DNA of 25,597 bases from Methylococcaceae bacterium (GTDB lineage: Bacteria; Pseudomonadota; Gammaproteobacteria; Methylococcales; Methylococcaceae), in assembly GCA_012026715.1 (NCBI GenBank), contig VEPB01000508.1, positions 1 to 25,597 of the forward strand. Direction: 5' to 3'. The notes under the pieces are model-generated. The model was not told where the DNA came from. It was given only the letters and a program-made list of their open reading frames with translations, and did not search any database. Positions 25,386 to 25,597 of this stretch are shown here, in pieces. A program made the position numbers and the translations under genes. How positions within the stretch are numbered: the first letter of the stretch is position 1; each line of letters begins with the position of its first letter.

Positions 25386-25597
25386 GGGAGGCTGCCGCCG
25401 TCGGGGGTTAGGAGGCGAGAGCCTGGCCGAGCGATTCCAGAGATTGTGCGAAATTGGACCTTGCCGGCGCCACGAGTCCTGACACGGCGGAAATCCCCGG
25501 CAGCCACCGCTGCACCACAACCTTGCTCGGTCTATCGTGGCCCCCAGCGGCACAAGAAAGCGGACACTCCGCCCCCTAGTGGTCGGGCGTATCGAGA
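25386..25597. other. Unassigned sequence at the window edge
   Basis: No open frame with a recognisable product. A possible two-part stem is formed by CCGCTG (25507-25512) with CAGCGG (25545-25550), and inside it CCAC (25515-25518) with GTGG (25537-25540), around an 18-base loop. It could belong to a structured RNA or to the end of a gene outside the window; I cannot tell. Confidence 0.3.

Noticed and set aside
25241..25507. An 88-codon minus-strand open frame at the right end
   Set aside because: It spans the inverted repeats of the multi-hairpin element, so the frame is better explained as translation of a non-coding repeat.
24842..25597. Possible RNase P RNA gene upstream of mraZ, as found in some Gammaproteobacteria
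   Set aside because: The conserved GAGGAAAGTCCGGGC block and its partners are absent on both strands.
1..25597. CRISPR array, prophage, insertion sequence or defence genes
   Set aside because: No regularly spaced repeats of CRISPR size and no integrase, transposase, nuclease or toxin-antitoxin protein signature. All large genes are conserved housekeeping genes.

Overview
The window (about 62% GC by eye, dense coding) is a housekeeping region of a Gram-negative bacterium. Gammaproteobacteria is the best fit. The lipid A gene lpxC follows ftsZ, murE carries the meso-diaminopimelate signature, and a BarA/GacS-type kinase, orn and rsgA flank the cluster. A methanotroph-like lineage (Methylococcales) is my impression from the style of the proteins, not something the sequence proves.

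Right two thirds (minus strand, about 24.84 kb down to 6.2 kb): a complete division and cell wall (dcw) cluster in the order mraZ-rsmH-ftsL-ftsI-murE-murF-mraY-murD-ftsW-murG-murC-murB-ddl-ftsQ-ftsA-ftsZ-lpxC. All 17 genes point the same way. Most junctions are stop/start overlaps (ATGA, GTGA, TTGA) or gaps of a few bases; the only larger gaps are around ftsA, ftsZ and lpxC. A near-consensus sigma70 promoter lies upstream of mraZ. It is followed by four GTGG boxes spaced exactly 10 bp apart, the expected form of an MraZ autoregulatory operator, and the last box runs into the mraZ ribosome-binding region. The products make UDP-MurNAc-pentapeptide (MurB-F, Ddl), lipid I and II (MraY, MurG), septal glycan (FtsW, FtsI) and the divisome scaffold (FtsL, FtsQ, FtsA, FtsZ). 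LpxC commits UDP-GlcNAc-derived precursor to lipid A.

Left third: a small coiled-coil protein gene (minus) diverges from a BarA-like hybrid sensor kinase (plus). The kinase converges on orn (minus). Orn diverges from an STE24-type M48 metalloprotease, which is followed four bases later by rsgA. RsgA converges on lpxC.

Right end (about 24.85-25.6 kb): no convincing gene. It holds a roughly 170-bp multi-hairpin element with repeated end sequences that looks like an interspersed repeat, and otherwise unassigned sequence.

I found no previously undescribed multi-gene system. The points most worth a second look are the MraZ operator architecture, the multi-hairpin element, the degenerate receiver domain in the kinase, and the paired hairpins between orn and the protease gene.
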